From Terricaulis sp. (GTDB lineage Bacteria > Pseudomonadota > Alphaproteobacteria > Caulobacterales > Aquidulcibacteraceae), in assembly GCA_024707365.1 (NCBI GenBank), contig JANPZV010000002.1:330558-394557 (forward strand): a stretch of 64,000 nucleotides of DNA, written 5' to 3'. This document shows positions 40,171 through 51,100 of this stretch, one piece after another. The notes under the pieces were generated by a model. It was not told the origin of the DNA and did not search any database. It worked only from the letters and a program-made list of their open reading frames with translations. How positions within the stretch are numbered: the stretch's first letter is position 1; the number at the start of each line of letters is the position of its first letter. The position numbers and the translations under genes are program-made.

Positions 40171-40605
40171 CTAAGCCTGGTGATCGGGGCGGCGCGGCGT
40201 GTTCCAGGCCGGGCCTATATCAAGCAGCAGCGCATCCAGGCACTCGACATCGAGCACAATCTCGCCCCCGCCCGCCAGCACGATGCGCACCACTCCGCCG
40301 GGCGGCTCCGCCGCCGGCTCAAAGCCGACCGCCAGAACCGAAGCGAGCGCATCAGGCGCATCGCGGCGCAGCTTGCGGCTTTTCACGCTCAAAACGCTTT
40401 CAAACGAAAGCGCGGCGCGCACGCGCTGATACGGCCCCTCCGGTTCGGCCGCTTCCCAGCGGAAACGGTTGATAAAGGCGGCAAAGCGCCGCGATTTGGG
40501 ATCGAAACTCAAATCGCCCATGCGCACCAGCGCGTCCTGGGCCGCGGCGGCCAGGATTTCGAGATCGGCGCCATCTTCGGCCAGCAGCTTTAAGCCGTCG
40601 CTCAT
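40171..40605 (-). CDS. DUF2948 family protein
   Basis: 144-residue alphaproteobacterial protein of unknown function, with segments LKLLAEDGADLEILAAAAQD, DPKSRRFAAFINRFRWE and the end LDIGPAWNTPRRPDHQA. Predicted cytoplasmic. Its start codon overlaps the murA stop (ATGA) once the murA frameshift is corrected, which strongly supports translational coupling. Confidence 0.85.
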   Translation of the reverse strand: MSDGLKLLAEDGADLEILAAAAQDALVRMGDLSFDPKSRRFAAFINRFRWEAAEPEGPYQRVRAALSFESVLSVKSRKLRRDAPDALASVLAVGFEPAAEPPGGVVRIVLAGGGEIVLDVECLDALLLDIGPAWNTPRRPDHQA

Positions 40606-41880
40606 GCAGCTTGATCCTCACGCTGGCGCGCCACCTGCGCGCCGCAGGCGGTGAGCTTGGCTTCCAGCCGCTCAAAGCCCGCGATCGAGGTGATAGACAC
40701 GGTTGACGATGGTTTCGCCTTGCGCCGCAAGGCCGGCGATCACCAGGCTCACCGACGCGCGCAGATCGGTGGCCATCACCGGCGCGCCAATCAGGCGTTC
40801 AACCCCGGTCACCACCGCTTCGTTGCCGTGCACGGCGATTTGCGCGCCAAGCCGGGCAAGCTCGGGGGCGTGCATGAAGCGGTTCTCGAAAATGGTTTCC
40901 TTGATGCGCGATTGGCCGTCCGCGAAGCAGAGCATGGCCATGACTTGCGCTTGCAGATCGGTGGGAAAGCCGGGAAACGGCGCGGTGTCGAAATCCACCG
41001 CTTTGAGCCGGCCGCCATCGCGCTTCACGCGCAGGCCCTTGGCCTCGGCCTCAACAGCAACGCCGGCTTGTTGCAGCACGGCGATCATGGCGCCCAGATG
41101 CTCGGCGCGCGCGCCTTCGAGCAGCACATCGCCGCCCGCCGCGCCCACAGCGGCTGCAAACGTGCCCGCTTCGATCCGATCGGCCACCACGCGATGGGTG
41201 GCGCCGCTGAGCGAGGTGACGCCCTTGATGCGGATTTCGCTTTCGCCCGCACCTTCGATGCGCGCGCCCATGGCGTTGAGGCATTCGGCGAGATCGACGA
41301 TCTCCGGCTCACGCGCCACGTTGCGCAGCACCGTATCGCCATGCGCCAGCGCGGCGGCGAGCATGGCGTGCTCTGTCGCGCCCACCGAGACGAACGGGAA
41401 TTCGATCTCCGCGCCCTTGAGCCCGCGCAGCGCAGCGGCTTTCACATAGCCCTGCTCAATGACGATATCGGCGCCCATCGCCTCGAAGGCTTTAAGGTGC
41501 AGATCCACCGGGCGCGCGCCGATGGCGCAGCCGCCGGGCAAGGACACGGTGGCGTGGCCCACGCGCGCCAACAGCGGGCCCAGCACGTTGAACGAGGCGC
41601 GCATCTTCCGCACCTGATCGTAAGGGGCGATGGTGGAGCCGATCTCGCCCGCGGCCATGCGCAAGGTGCGGGTTTCCTTGATCCAGGTGATCTCGACCCC
41701 GAGCGAGGCCAAGAGCTGCGCCATGAAGCGCGTATCGGCGAGATCAGGCATGTTTTCGAGCATGAGCGGCTGGGCGGCCAGAAGGCTGGCCGCCTGCAGC
41801 TTCAGCGCCGAATTCTTGGCGCCGTAGATTGGAATGGTCCCTTGAAGGGCTGCGCCCCCGGTGATGGCGATGCGATCCAT
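40602..41880 (-). CDS. murA: UDP-N-acetylglucosamine 1-carboxyvinyltransferase (frameshift near end)
   Basis: About 425-residue enzyme for the first committed step of peptidoglycan synthesis, transferring enolpyruvyl from PEP. Opening [25 protein letters not shown] is split here as [12 protein letters not shown] / [14 protein letters not shown]; the phosphomycin-sensitive cysteine lies in [15 protein letters not shown]. The frame breaks near 40677: GATCGCGGGCTTTGAG has an extra G, truncating the protein at RVYHLDRGL; correction gives [16 protein letters not shown] and a stop at 40602. Essential gene, so most likely a sequencing error. Its upstream gap holds the palindromic repeat. Confidence 0.95.
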
Positions 41881-41973
41881 GGTGTCTTTCGTGCCAGCCC
41901 GAGCCCCGGGCTCCCCGCAAAGGGGCGGTTTTCGCTTATGAGGGCCGCGCCCGGCGTAAGCAAGGCGCCGCTT

Positions 41974-42136
41974 AAGCGTCGGGACTTAAATGCGACCCAC
42001 ACGAGGGATCGACCGCCGCGTCGCATTTAAGTCCCATAAGACGCTTTAGATTCAAAGTTTTCCAAAGCAACTTATGGACTTTAAATTCGCGCAGCGCACG
42101 CCATCAAACTGAGGCGAATTTAAAGTCCGTTGCTTT
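41974..42136 (+). repeat. Modular palindromic repeat, units A+B (copy 2)
   Basis: 163 bp, two hairpins in tandem. Unit A: arms AAGCGTC + GGGACTTAAATGCGAC (41974-41996) and GTCGCATTTAAGTCCC + GACGCTT (42020-42046), with a 4-nt bulge in the right arm. The linker contains AGATTCAAAGTTTTCC. Unit B: AAAGCAAC + GGACTTTAAATTCGC (42064-42090) and GCGAATTTAAAGTCC + GTTGCTTT (42114-42136). Same length and order as copy 3 at 53097-53259. It fills the murA upstream gap. Confidence 0.9.
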
Positions 42137-42147
42137 AAAGGCGGGCG

Positions 42148-42273
42148 TCAGCCCTTTGGTTTTTCTGCCGGTTTCTCGGCCTTCTGGGCGGCCTTGCGGC
42201 GCTGGATATTGCGCTTGAGCGCCTCGGCCAGGCGGGCGTCACGCGGGGATTTCGGCGGTTTTGGCGCGCTCAT
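42148..42273 (-). CDS. Small basic protein, DUF4169-like
   Basis: 41 residues, lysine- and arginine-rich: MSAPKPPKSPRDARLAEALK, then RNIQRRKAAQKAEKPAEK. Such short basic proteins occur beside murA in alphaproteobacteria, and this one resembles DUF4169. Possibly nucleic-acid binding. The start at 42273 lies 21 bp from the CCA end of tRNA-Thr; the gene may be transcribed with the tRNA. The stop lies 12 bp from the end of the palindromic repeat. Confidence 0.55.
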   Translation of the reverse strand: MSAPKPPKSPRDARLAEALKRNIQRRKAAQKAEKPAEKPKG

Positions 42274-42293
42274 GGCTTGGCCTGGAACGGAAA

Positions 42294-42368
<75 letters not shown>

Positions 42369-42454
42369 GGTTCCGGCGCGGAAAGGGAATCCCCAAACGC
42401 CGGAGGCGGCGCTTCTAGCCCGCGCCGCGCCCGGAGGGAAGCCCCGGCGCAGCC

Positions 42455-45400
42455 TTAGCCCCCGCCCGTCAGCCGCGAGAGCGCCGCCTGATAATTGGCG
42501 AGCTGCTTGGTGTAATATTCGGGGACCGCCCCGCCGGCCAGCCGGCGCTGCTCCAGGGCCTTTTCGGCGTCCGTCATTTCCTTGGCGTTGGGGTTGAGGA
42601 GGTGCTCGTAGGCTTGGCGCACGATGGAGATCGCCGCCGAAAGCTCCGCCTTGGTGGAGGCGATGGCGGCTTTGCTGTCGAGCTTGAGATCGGCGGCGAT
42701 GAGGCCAAGGCCGTACGTCTGCACGCTGGAGCGGCTTTTACTGTTCACGGCGATGATTCCCGGCCCAAGCCCGAGCCCGGCGAGCGCATCGCGCCCTTCG
42801 CGGCCCGCATCAAGGCGCAAGGCGCTGTTGTTGAAGGCGCGGATGCGCAGGCGCTCAACGCCATCTTCCTTGATGATCTCGGCGCGGCCGCCCGCGCCGA
42901 TGGCGCGATTGATCTTCGCGGCCAGGGTGGCGAGCGTGTCTTTTTCCTCGATGCGGATGCTTGTGAGCCTCCGGCCATCGAGCCCGACCTGAAATTCATC
43001 GCCCACGCGCAGCGCGCTGCGGGCAGTGAGCGCCGATGAATCGGCTGCGCCCAGCACGCCGCGCGGCAGGCCCAGCACGTCGAACGCCGTGGAGCCGCTT
43101 GTATCGACGGCAAGGCCGTTGAGCGTCATCGCCCCGCCGCCGCTTTGGAACGCACGCGCCCAGGTGATGTCGCCCTCATCATCGAGCCGCGCGAGGAAGC
43201 TTGAGGGCGCGTTGGCATTGCCGACGCCCGCGATCAGCCCGCCCGCCGTGCCGGCGGCGTAGACCGCGCCGTCAACCACGACGATGCTTTTGACCGCGTC
43301 ATCCTTGGCCGAGCCGATATAGCTGGCGCGATCCTGCGCGGTGGAGCTGAGATCGGCGTCCATCCGCGCGACGAAACCTTCAAGCCCCGCAACCGCGCCC
43401 TGCGCTGTCGCGCCCAGCGTCAGCCGATCCGCGCCGATGGCGCCGCCGACATAAAGCGCCGCGCCATCAAGCGCGATGCTGTTGATGGCGCCGCCATGGA
43501 AATTGCCGATGTCGCGCACTGCGCCCGCGCTGAAACCTGCGCTGGCCGAATAAGTGAAGCTGCGGATCATTCCGCGATTGTTTTCCACCCCGCCGGTGAA
43601 AATCTCGATGCCGCCCGCGCCGTTATCGCGCACCGTAAGCGCGGTGGCGCTATCGGCGCCGCCTGTGCCGAACTGGCGGGTGAAAAGCTCAACGCCGCTG
43701 GCGCTGAAGCCGCGCACGTAAGCATCCTTGCCGCCTGCGGCCAAGGCCGGGCCCAGCGCGGATTCGGTTTCGCCGGAGATAATCACAGAGCCGTCGGAAG
43801 CGAACGCCACCGCGCGCACGGCGTCATTGGCCGTCGCGCCGCGCCGCTGGCTCCACAGCTCTTTGCCGCTGGCGTCAAACACGCTGACGAAGGAATCTGT
43901 CCCGCCGCGCTCGGCGCCCGCGCCCGAGAGCGCGCCCTCAACCGCGCCGGCCACCGCGACCTTGCCATCGGCGGACACAGCAAGCGCAAAGCCGCTGGCG
44001 CTTTCGCTGGCGCCCAGCACTTGCATGAAGGCGAGCTTGCCGGCGCTATCGTATTTCAGCAGCGCGACATCGCGCGCGCCTTTGATCGCCGTGTTCGCTG
44101 AATCGCCGCCAAGATCGGCAAGCACGTAGACCGAGCCATCGGGCCCGGTTTGCACCGCTTGCGCGGTGGCGACCTTGCCGGCGACGCCGACATCAAACGC
44201 CCGGCCCGGAAACCAATTGGAGGCCGCAGCGCTCGGCGCCGTGGCGGTTGAGCCCGGCAGCGTTTCGATCACCGCCGCCCCGCGCGAAGCGCGCGCAGCG
44301 GCGAGCGGATTGGAATCGAGCGTGACGCCAAAAGCTGCATCGCCCAGCGCGAAGCCAGCGACGCCGCGCACGCTATGGGTGGAGCCGGTGACGATGCGCA
44401 AGCTTGCGCCGCCGCCGGAAAGATCGGTGACAGCCACGCCCGCATCATAGCCTTGCGCGGCGAGCGCTTCGTTGAGGCGGAGCGCTGCGCTTTCCAGCGT
44501 GCGCGGATCGCCCGGCTCCAAGCTGGCGCTGATGGTGCGCTGGCCCCAGATGGTGTCGATGGTGATCGAGACGCTGGGATTGGCGGTGAGCGCCGCGCTG
44601 GTTTCATCGGCGGCGGCGGCCGCATGCGCGCCTGTGAAGCTGCGCTCGGGCGATGCGGCGCCGCCAAGGCCAAGCGCGGGCGCCTCAGCCGTCAACGCCA
44701 ATGCATCGCCATTGATGGAGACAGACATCACCCGATGGCCCGCGCCTTCGGCGGCCGTCCACGCGGTGAGATCATCGGAGGCGGACACATAAACGCCCGC
44801 CGCGTTCAGCGCCGCATCGAGCCGATCCTGAAACGCGCTATTCCAAACGCCCGCCGCAATATCTGGATTATCCAGCCGCTCCTGCGCGGAGACGGCCACA
44901 GACACCGTGCGCTGGCCCGTGGGCGTTTGCACCACGATCTCAAGATCAAGCGCGCCCGTATGCGCGAGCAGAGGAGAGCCGCCCGCGCTCATCACGCGCA
45001 GATTATCGCTGAGGCCAGTGGGCAAGCCGCCATCGCTCCAGGCGCCCGGCGCGAGCAATTCAGCCGCATGCGTGGTTTGATTGAGCCGCGCACTGATGGA
45101 GGCGACCTCGTGCATGCCGTCGAGGCGGAAATTCAGCGCGCCGCCTTCTTCCACGAAAGACGCCGCCGCCGCGATGTTCTTGGCGCGCAATTGGGTGTTG
45201 AGCTTTTCGATCAGCGTTTCAGCGTCGATCCCATCATCGCCGCCATCGATGGTGATGGTTTGCGTTACCCCGCCCGCGCTCACCGTGAAGGTTTGCTTGC
45301 CGGTGAAGAGCTCGGCCGCGCCGGCGACAGCGCCCGCTTCAAACCGGCGCGCGAACACGCCATCGCGCAACCCGCCGACCATGCCGGGCGGATCAATGCT

Positions 45401-46795
45401 TTCGAGCGCGGCGTTGTGCCCGCCAATGCTGAGCTGCGAAACCGAGAGCATGTCATCGCTCAGCACCGAGAGGCCGTACTCGCCATCTTCTTCCCAGGCG
45501 ACGACCTTGGCGGCCACGCCTTGCTCATGCAGCAATTGCGAGAGCCGCTCGGCGAGATCGCCCATCATCGCGGCGTCATCAGTCCCGGCCCAGGCTTCCT
45601 GATCGCCCGCGCGCCAGCCGGTGGCGACAGAAAGCGTGCGGCCATCGGCAAATTGCAGCTTGAGCACCGCTTCGCCCGCGGCGCGCAGCGCGGTTTCAAA
45701 CTTATTGCCCTCGGTTTCGACCATGAGCGCGTTGGAGCGTTGCTCAAACCCGCCGCCAAGGAAGCCAAGCGACACATAAGGCCCAATCGGATCATCGGTG
45801 GCGCCGGGGCGATCGAGCCACAGCGGCTGGCCCGCATCCCCGCCGGTATCTTCCAATTTGATCAGCCGGGCGCCGCCGTTCACATCGCCCACCGCGTAGA
45901 AGGCGGGCGTGGCGGCCACCGGCTCGAACGAGACTTTCTCACCGGCGCGTACATCGACTTTGAGGGCGTATTGTTTGGGGCCTGTGTAACGCGTGGTGTG
46001 GGTTTGCCCGGCGAGATTGATGGTGTTGGTTTTCGGCGTTTGATCCACCGTTTCAAGCCGCGTGGCCACGCCCGCAGCGGAAAGCCTTCCATTGATGAAG
46101 CTCACCACGTTCGACAGCGTGCGCGGGATGGAATTCATCTCGGCCAAATCAATCGCCACGCGCCGCTCAGTCCCGCCCGGCGATTGGGCCACGATCTCGA
46201 ACTTGGCGTCAGCGGCAAGCCCTGAGACTTTATCGTAGAGCCCGCCGCGATGGATGATCCCGGTGATGTAGTCTTCGCTGCGCATGGGCAGCGCCAGCGT
46301 GGTTTGCGCCGCATCCACGCGATCGGGCTTGCACGAGGCGAATATCGTCAAATTGCTGGCTGGCGAAGAAGCTTTTCAGCTCATCAAGCCCGCGCGCGAA
46401 TTGCGCCAGCGTCTGCGCCGCCTGGGATTTGCTGAGCGATGCATCCTCCGCCAGCGTCGCCAGCGAATTGAGGGTGGTAAGCCCCGAATAAAGCGCAAAC
46501 AGGCGCTTGAAATCGCCGGTGGCGCCAAGATCGCTATAGAGCTTGGCGCTGGTGTCGAAGAAGGGCCGCCCGGTGAGCGCGCGCTGGATCAGCGCTTCGG
46601 CGCTCGGGGAAACGCCGGGCGACCATACCGGCGCGATCGGGCGTTGGGATTTTGCGCCATAGCGGCGGCGCTGACGCCCACGCCGGCCTTGGCGCTGGCC
46701 CATTGCGTCAGCAGATCGGCGCTGACGCCCGATGTCGTTCCGCTCGACTGGCTAAGCCAGACGTTCAGCAATGCGGTGTTGACGGTGTTGACCAA
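42455..46795 (-). CDS. Large FlaEY-like protein: flagellin-IN-type repeats plus SBBP beta-propeller (two frameshifts)
   Basis: About 1,445 residues. The N-terminal 150 residues resemble FlaEY (RLFALYSGLTTLNSLATLAE, then AQFARGLDELKSFFASQQFDD). Residues about 150-700 hold five or so repeats of a beta-hairpin module as in FliD/FlgK/flagellin-IN motifs (for example TLSNVVSFINGRLSAAGVATRL). A six- to seven-bladed propeller of SBBP-type repeats follows (GPDGSVYVLADLGGDSAN and related), then one more IN-like module and a C-terminal helix. Caulobacter FlaEY regulates flagellin assembly; function here is inferred. Frame breaks near 46648 (C run) and 46330. The start is TTG at 46795 with GGAG 6 nt upstream, moderately certain. 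Confidence 0.6.
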
Positions 46796-46866
46796 GGCGG
46801 GCTCCGGCCGATCAGAATCGCACCGAATGAGTAAACGCCCGGTTGGCCCGATCGCTAACGCGGCGG

Positions 46867-47460
46867 TTAAACCGCCGTTTCGAGCCCGAGCGCGGTTTCC
46901 ACCCGGCCAATCCAGGCGCGCAGCGCCGGATATGGCGCAAGATCGAACCCGCCCTTGGGGGCGTTGCGGGTGTAGGCCGCGAGTGCGATGTCCGCGAGGC
47001 TCAGCGCTTCGCCGGCCAGCCAATCGGCGCCTTGAAGCGCCAGCTCCATCCGCGCCAGCGCCGCCTCGCCCTTGGTTTTCAGCGCCGGATCGAGATCGGC
47101 TTCGGCCACGCCCATGAAATGGAGGCGCGCGATGCGCACCGCGATCGCCGGCTCGTGGCTGTATTGCTCCCAAAACAGCCATTCAAACATTTTGGCGCGC
47201 GCGAACGCATCTTTTGGGATGAGATCGGAGCCTTCGGCCAGATGCAGCAGGATGGCGTTCGATTGCGCCAAGGCGCGGCCGTCATCCAGCACCAGCGCCG
47301 GCGCTTGGCCGGCGGGGTTGATGGCGAGAAAGGCCGGCGTGCGCGTTTCGCCCTTGAACGTATCGGTTTCAATCCAATCGAATGGGAGCCCGAGCCGCTC
47401 AGCCACCCATTTGACCTTGAGGCAATTGCCGCTGGTTGAACTGCCGTAGATTGTCAGCAT
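46867..47460 (-). CDS. Glutathione S-transferase family protein
   Basis: 197 residues: thioredoxin-fold N-terminal domain (MLTIYGSSTSGNCLKVKWVA) and an all-helical C-terminal domain. The conserved cis-proline region is INPAGQAPALVLDDGRALAQSNAIL and the hydrophobic staple motif LSLADIALAAYTR is present. The SSTSGNC stretch suggests a Ser/Cys-type (beta- or nu-like) active site. The start at 47460 excludes an unlikely upstream extension. Substrate unknown; it lies between the FlaEY-like gene and the M28 peptidase. Confidence 0.85.
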   Translation of the reverse strand: MLTIYGSSTSGNCLKVKWVAERLGLPFDWIETDTFKGETRTPAFLAINPAGQAPALVLDDGRALAQSNAILLHLAEGSDLIPKDAFARAKMFEWLFWEQYSHEPAIAVRIARLHFMGVAEADLDPALKTKGEAALARMELALQGADWLAGEALSLADIALAAYTRNAPKGGFDLAPYPALRAWIGRVETALGLETAV

Positions 47461-47511
47461 CGCCGCCTCCCGCGCGCTTGAGATAAGCGCGCGGGAGGCC
47501 AAACGAAAGCG

Positions 47512-49187
47512 TTAGCGGCCATCAGCCTCGCGCGCGGCGCGGAATTCGGCGTTGTCGCGCCAGCGCGGCCATTCTTCGCTATCGGCAAGGCGGCGGCCCA
47601 CGTCATAGAGCAGGCCAAGATCTTCCGATCCGCCGCGCATGTCCCAAGCGTCAGTCAGCTCATCCGAGGGCTTGTGATAATGGTTGGCGATGTAATCGGC
47701 CACCAGCGCGCGGCCGCGATCAACCCCGCCTTCGAGAAGATCAATACCGGCCTTGGTGTAAAGCACCGGAATGCCCAGCTGCGCGAAATGGATATGGTCC
47801 GAGCGATAGAAGAAGCCCGCCTCGGGCAATGAATCAGGCTCCACGCGCCGCCCTTCGGCGCGGGCGGCCTCGGTGATGAGATCGTCCATCTCGCTTTTGC
47901 CGAAGCCGATCACCTCAATATCGCGGGTGGGGCCGTTACGGTTGAGCCCATCCATATTGATCGCCGCTACCGTCTGCCGCGAGGGGAAGAGCGGGTTCTG
48001 CTGATAATAAAGCGCGCCGAGCAAGCCTTGCTCCTCCGCCGTCAGCGCGATGAACACGACAGAACGCTCAGGCGCGCCTTGCCCGCTGAACTGGCGCGCC
48101 AATTCGATCAGCCCGCCCGTGCCGGTAGCGTTGTCGAGCGCGCCATTGCAGATGTCGTCGCCGTCCACCGGCGCGCAGCGGCCAAGATGATCCCAGTGCG
48201 CGGTGTAGATGACATATTCATCGGGCCGGCTCGTCCCCGGCAGGATGCCGACGACATTGGCCGATTGCAGCGTCTCGAAACTGGTTTCCAGCGTGACAGA
48301 GCCGGTGAGCCGGCCCATGGCCACCGGGCGGAAGCCCTGGCGCTGGGCGCGCGCGCGCAATTGATCAAAATTGAGCCCAGCGCGGGTGAACGTATCGCGC
48401 GCCACGCGCTCTTGGATCCAGCCCCTCAAAGCCCGCGCGCGGGCGCCGCGATCTTCGCGCGCCACGTCAAAGCGCGCCCCGGTGACGCGGCTGCCGATCA
48501 CCTCCCACGGATAGGCGGCGGGCGCGGTTTGGTGGACGATGATGGCGCCGGCCGCGCCTTGGCGGGCGGCTTCTTCGTATTTGTAAGTCCAGCGGCCGTA
48601 ATAGGTCATCGCCCGGCCGCCGAAGCCGCGATCATCGCCCGTATCGAAATCGGGATCGTTGATCAGGATCACGGCGATTTTGCCGCGCATGTCCACGCCT
48701 TCGTAATCGTTCCAATTCAGCTCCGGCGCGACGATGCCGTAGCCGACGAACACCAACTCGGCGTTCTCCACCGCCACGGTGGGATCAAGCCGCTTGGTCC
48801 ATGCGGTGAAATCCTGGCCGTACACATAGTCGCGCGCGCCATCGCGGCCGCTGATCGTCAGCACCGGCTCATTGGTGAGCGTGGCGGCGACGAGCCCGGC
48901 GTTCTGGCGCCACGATCCGTTCGCGCCCGGCTGCAAGCCGGCGGCGGCGAACGTGCGCTCAAGATAGTCAACCGTCAGCCGCTCGCCTTCGCCGCCGGGG
49001 CGCGGCCTTCAAACCCATCGGAGGCGAGGATGCGCACATGCTCGATCAGCGCCTCGGCGGTCATCGGCCCGTACTCGAACGAGGGCGCGGCGGGGATGAT
49101 TCCCTCTTCGCCCGAATGATCGTGCCCATGGCTGGCGCATGCTGCGAGCGCGAAAAGCGCCGCCGCCGCTGCAAATTGGAGTTTCAT
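47512..49187 (-). CDS. M28-family zinc aminopeptidase lipoprotein (frameshifted)
   Basis: About 558-residue secreted metallopeptidase. Signal peptide with lipobox ALAAC (MKLQFAAAAALFALAACASH) followed by a His-rich stretch HGHDHS. It has a protease-associated (PA) domain inserted (VFVGYGIVAPELNWNDYEGV), then the M28 catalytic domain with zinc ligands in YTAHWDHLG, GALDNATGT, LTAEEQGLLG, INMDGLN and SDHIHFAQ. The frame breaks near 48998, in a run of four G on the plus strand (CGCCCCGGCG in the coding strand lacks one C); correcting it joins EGRAPGGEGERLTVDYLE. Probably outer-membrane anchored. Confidence 0.88.
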
Positions 49188-49240
49188 CGCATCCCCCTGA
49201 TGTTTCACTGGGGGCGGTTGTAGGCCGATTGCGCCGAAGC

Positions 49241-50243
49241 TCAATCCTCAAGCCAGGGCGGAACCGGCAGATCCTTGCTGCGCAGGAAATCGGGATTGAA
49301 CAGCTTGCCCATGTAGCGATTGCCGTAATCGGCCAGGATGGTGACGATGGTTTTGCCCGGCCCAAGTTTTTTGCCGAGCTCAATCGCGCCCAGCACGTTG
49401 AGCGCGGAAGATCCGCCAAGGCTCAAACCCTCTTCCTGGATCAGCTTGTAAAGCACCGGCAGCCAATCGCGATCTTCGATGCGGAAGGCTTCGTCCACCA
49501 CGACGCCTTCAAGGTTTGCGGTGATGCGCCCCCTGGCCGATGCCTTCGGTGATCGAGGTGCCTTCGGCGCGCAATTCGCCGTGCTTGTAGTAGTTGAAGA
49601 GCGCCGCGCCCCCCGGATCGGCGATGCCGATCACCACGTCCTTGCTCTTGGCTTTGAGCCCGAGGCTCACACCGCCCAGCGTGCCTCCAGAACCGACGGC
49701 GCAAATGAAGCCATCGACCTTGCCTTGGGTCTGCTCCCAGATCTCGGGCGCGGTGGTGTCGATATGGCCCTGCCGGTTGGCGACGTTGTCGAATTGGTTG
49801 GCCCAGATCGCGCCATTGGGATCGGTTTGCGCTTTTTCCTCGGCGATGCGGCGGGCGATCTTGGGGTAGTGGTTGTCGCTGGCGGCGGGGGCGGCGTCCA
49901 CCTCCACCAATTCAGCGCCCAGCGCGCGCACGGCGTCTTTCTTCTCCTGGCTTTGGGTGCGCGGCATCACCACGATCACCTTATAGCCCTTGGCCGCGCC
50001 GATGAGCGCAAGGCCAATGCCGGTATTGCCGGCCGTGCCTTCGACGATGGTGCCGCCGGGCTTGAGCAGGCCCTTGGCCTCGGCGTCCTTGACGATGGCG
50101 AGCGCGGCGCGATCCTTCACCGATTGGCCCGGATTGAGAAATTCGGCCTTGCCCAAAATGGTGCAGCCGGTTTCTTCCGACGCGCGCTTGAGCTTGATCA
50201 GCGGCGTGTTGCCGATGGCGTCAAGAACAGAAGCGTAAGGCAT
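49241..50243 (-). CDS. cysK: Cysteine synthase (PLP-dependent; frameshifted)
   Basis: About 333-residue fold-type II PLP enzyme, O-acetylserine (thiol) lyase. The opening MPYASVLDAIGNTPLIKLKR and the PLP-lysine motif LNPGQSVKDRAALAIV are clear; GTAGNTGIGLALIG is the substrate loop and GSGGTLGGVSLGLKAKS binds the PLP phosphate. The frame breaks near 49530: an extra G in CAGGGGGCGCATC separates GIGQG from RITANLEG. The tail (DRDWLPVLYKLIQEEGLSLGG) is typical. The exact subtype (CysK versus cystathionine beta-synthase-like) was not tested. Confidence 0.88.
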
Positions 50244-50380
50244 GGATCGTACTCCCTGGGATCAGGCCGGCCGGATTTGGCCGGTTTTAGCCCGCCGTCC
50301 AAGCCCCAAACGCCACACCTGGGCTAAACCTTGCCTTTAGCCGGCGGGCGCGGGCTATAATTGCACCCAAAGAGAGAAAC

Positions 50381-51100
50381 ATGGCGCTGGGATCTGAGGA
50401 CAAATCGCCGCCGGCGGACGCGGCCAAGGCGGCGGCCATGCCGAAGCTGATCAAGCCGTATTTCTACCTCTCGGGCTATTACGGCCTGCTGGCGGGCGTG
50501 ATCATCCTGGTGCTGCTGCTGCAGCCGGGCCTGGTGCAATATATGCCGATCGGCGGGGCGGCGAGTTTTGGCGCGGTGGAGCCCGCGTTCGAGCCGGTGC
50601 AGCGCGATGTGCGCCCCACTGAATCGGCGCTGGTTGAAGGGGTGAAGCTAGCGCTTTCGATCGTTTCGGCCTTCCTCCTGATGCTGCCGGTGACATGGAT
50701 CTGCATGGGCGCGCGCCGGCGCAAGGATGTGAGCCAGAGCTTCATCCAAACCATCCTGATCTTGCCGATGATCATCACCGGCGTGGTGCATATCGTGCAC
50801 AATTCGCTGGCGCTGGCGTTTAGCCTCGCTGGCATTGTCGCGGGCGTGCGCTTCCGCCACACGCTGAAAGACAGCGCCGAGACGACCTACCTTTTCACCG
50901 CCATCGCCGTGGGCCTCGCCTGCGGCATCCATGCGGTGGAGGTGGCGGCGATCATCTCGATCTTCTTCAATTACACCGTGCTTGGCCTCTGGGCGACGGA
51001 GTTCGGCGCGGAGGCCACCTCCAAGCAGAGCTTCTCCCGCGAATGGATGGGGCGCGACGACGCCGCGCCCGAGCCGCCGCGCAAAAAGAAAAAAGGATGA
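50381..51100 (+). CDS. DUF4956 membrane protein
   Basis: 239 residues with four predicted transmembrane helices. The conserved block SLALAFSLAGIVAGVRFRHTLK (in two parts) followed by DSAETTYLFTAIAVGLACG is the DUF4956 signature. Relatives often accompany VTC/CYTH-type polyphosphate polymerase genes, but none is seen here. The Lys/Arg-rich C-terminus (PPRKKKKG) faces the cytoplasm. Its TGA overlaps the following ATG, so it starts a coupled three-gene operon. Confidence 0.75.
   Translation: MALGSEDKSPPADAAKAAAMPKLIKPYFYLSGYYGLLAGVIILVLLLQPGLVQYMPIGGAASFGAVEPAFEPVQRDVRPTESALVEGVKLALSIVSAFLLMLPVTWICMGARRRKDVSQSFIQTILILPMIITGVVHIVHNSLALAFSLAGIVAGVRFRHTLKDSAETTYLFTAIAVGLACGIHAVEVAAIISIFFNYTVLGLWATEFGAEATSKQSFSREWMGRDDAAPEPPRKKKKG

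Noticed and set aside
40651-42030. 459-aa plus-strand open frame
   Set aside because: Shadow of murA in the opposite frame; its tail is read through the palindromic repeat.
44375-46225. 616-aa plus-strand open frame
   Set aside because: Antisense shadow of the FlaEY-like gene, Arg/Ala/Gly-rich with no known motif.
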